IMG/VR virus record: IMGVR_UViG_3300025769_000007
Span: 1 to 61,274 of that record
Origin: a virus
Direction: 5' to 3' (one strand)
DNA: 61,274 bases
Part shown: positions 61,263-61,274 of the stretch, in pieces
Numbering within the stretch: the first letter of the stretch is position 1
Layout: every line of letters begins with the position of its first letter
Translations under genes and position numbers: made by a program
Notes under the pieces: generated by a model
Told to the model about the DNA's origin: nothing
Database searches by the model: none
What the model saw: only the letters and a program-made list of their open reading frames with translations

Positions 61263-61274
61263 GACTAAAAAAAA
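61148..61274. repeat. Terminal direct repeat, right copy (circular overlap)
   Basis: This is the right copy of the 127-base repeat also found at 1-127. Joining the two copies gives a continuous early arm with an intact 73-residue gene, supporting circular closure. Confidence 0.9.

Overview
The window looks like a complete, circularly closed genome of a tailed bacteriophage infecting a member of the Bacteroidota, most likely a flavobacterium. The first 127 bases are repeated exactly at the end. That is the overlap an assembler leaves on a circular contig, so the unique genome is about 61,147 bp. Evidence for the host: AT-rich DNA; no Shine-Dalgarno sites but a recurring A-rich start context ending in aactATG; several promoters of the Bacteroidota type (TTTG, about 20 bases, TAnnTTTG); and a phage-encoded protein carrying a C-terminal sorting signal for the type IX secretion system, which is found only in this phylum. 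Virion genes (terminase, portal, capsid, ring proteins and a large muzzle-type tail protein) resemble those of short-tailed Bacteroidota phages, including crAss-like phages. No RNA polymerase and no DNA polymerase is visible.

Layout. (1) Early arm, + strand, from about 59.5 kb through the circular junction to 12.5 kb. It opens with a promoter and a roughly 576-nt GC-rich, highly structured non-coding RNA, followed by many small unknown genes. A recombination and replication block comes next: ERF annealing protein, PD-(D/E)XK exonuclease, HTH protein, SSB-like protein, helicase-loader-like protein and DnaB helicase. The arm ends with nucleases, a DUF1599/Nmad1-like protein and PhoH. (2) Late arm, - strand, from 54.1 kb down to 12.8 kb. 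In transcription order it holds small basic proteins, a membrane protein, a surface cassette (T9SS-exported repeat protein and outer-membrane beta-barrel), a lysis group (holin, M15 endolysin), a tail fibre, a tandem GroES-like protein, terminase, portal, scaffold, capsid, connector genes, a two-gene muzzle, and internal virion proteins ending with a giant 2610-residue polyvalent protein. (3) A short + strand block (54.2-58.5 kb) with a winged-helix protein, a lysine-rich protein, a fibre, a collagen-like protein and a small structural protein. (4) Two leftward genes (58.5-59.1 kb), one an HNH nuclease.

How it works together. The phage appears to use the host DNA polymerase with its own helicase, loader, SSB-like and recombination proteins. 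The late arm builds a podovirus-like particle. Translational coupling (TAATG or ATGA overlaps) links many late genes, including the export and outer-membrane genes, so surface remodelling seems to be co-expressed with virion production.

Most unusual content: the large structured RNA with an 8-bp loop/3'-tail pseudoknot; two further GC-rich structured non-coding islands (971-1074 and 11445-11662); the T9SS repeat protein translationally coupled to an outer-membrane barrel; and the muzzle gene split in frame by three stop codons with a coiled-coil fibre insert.
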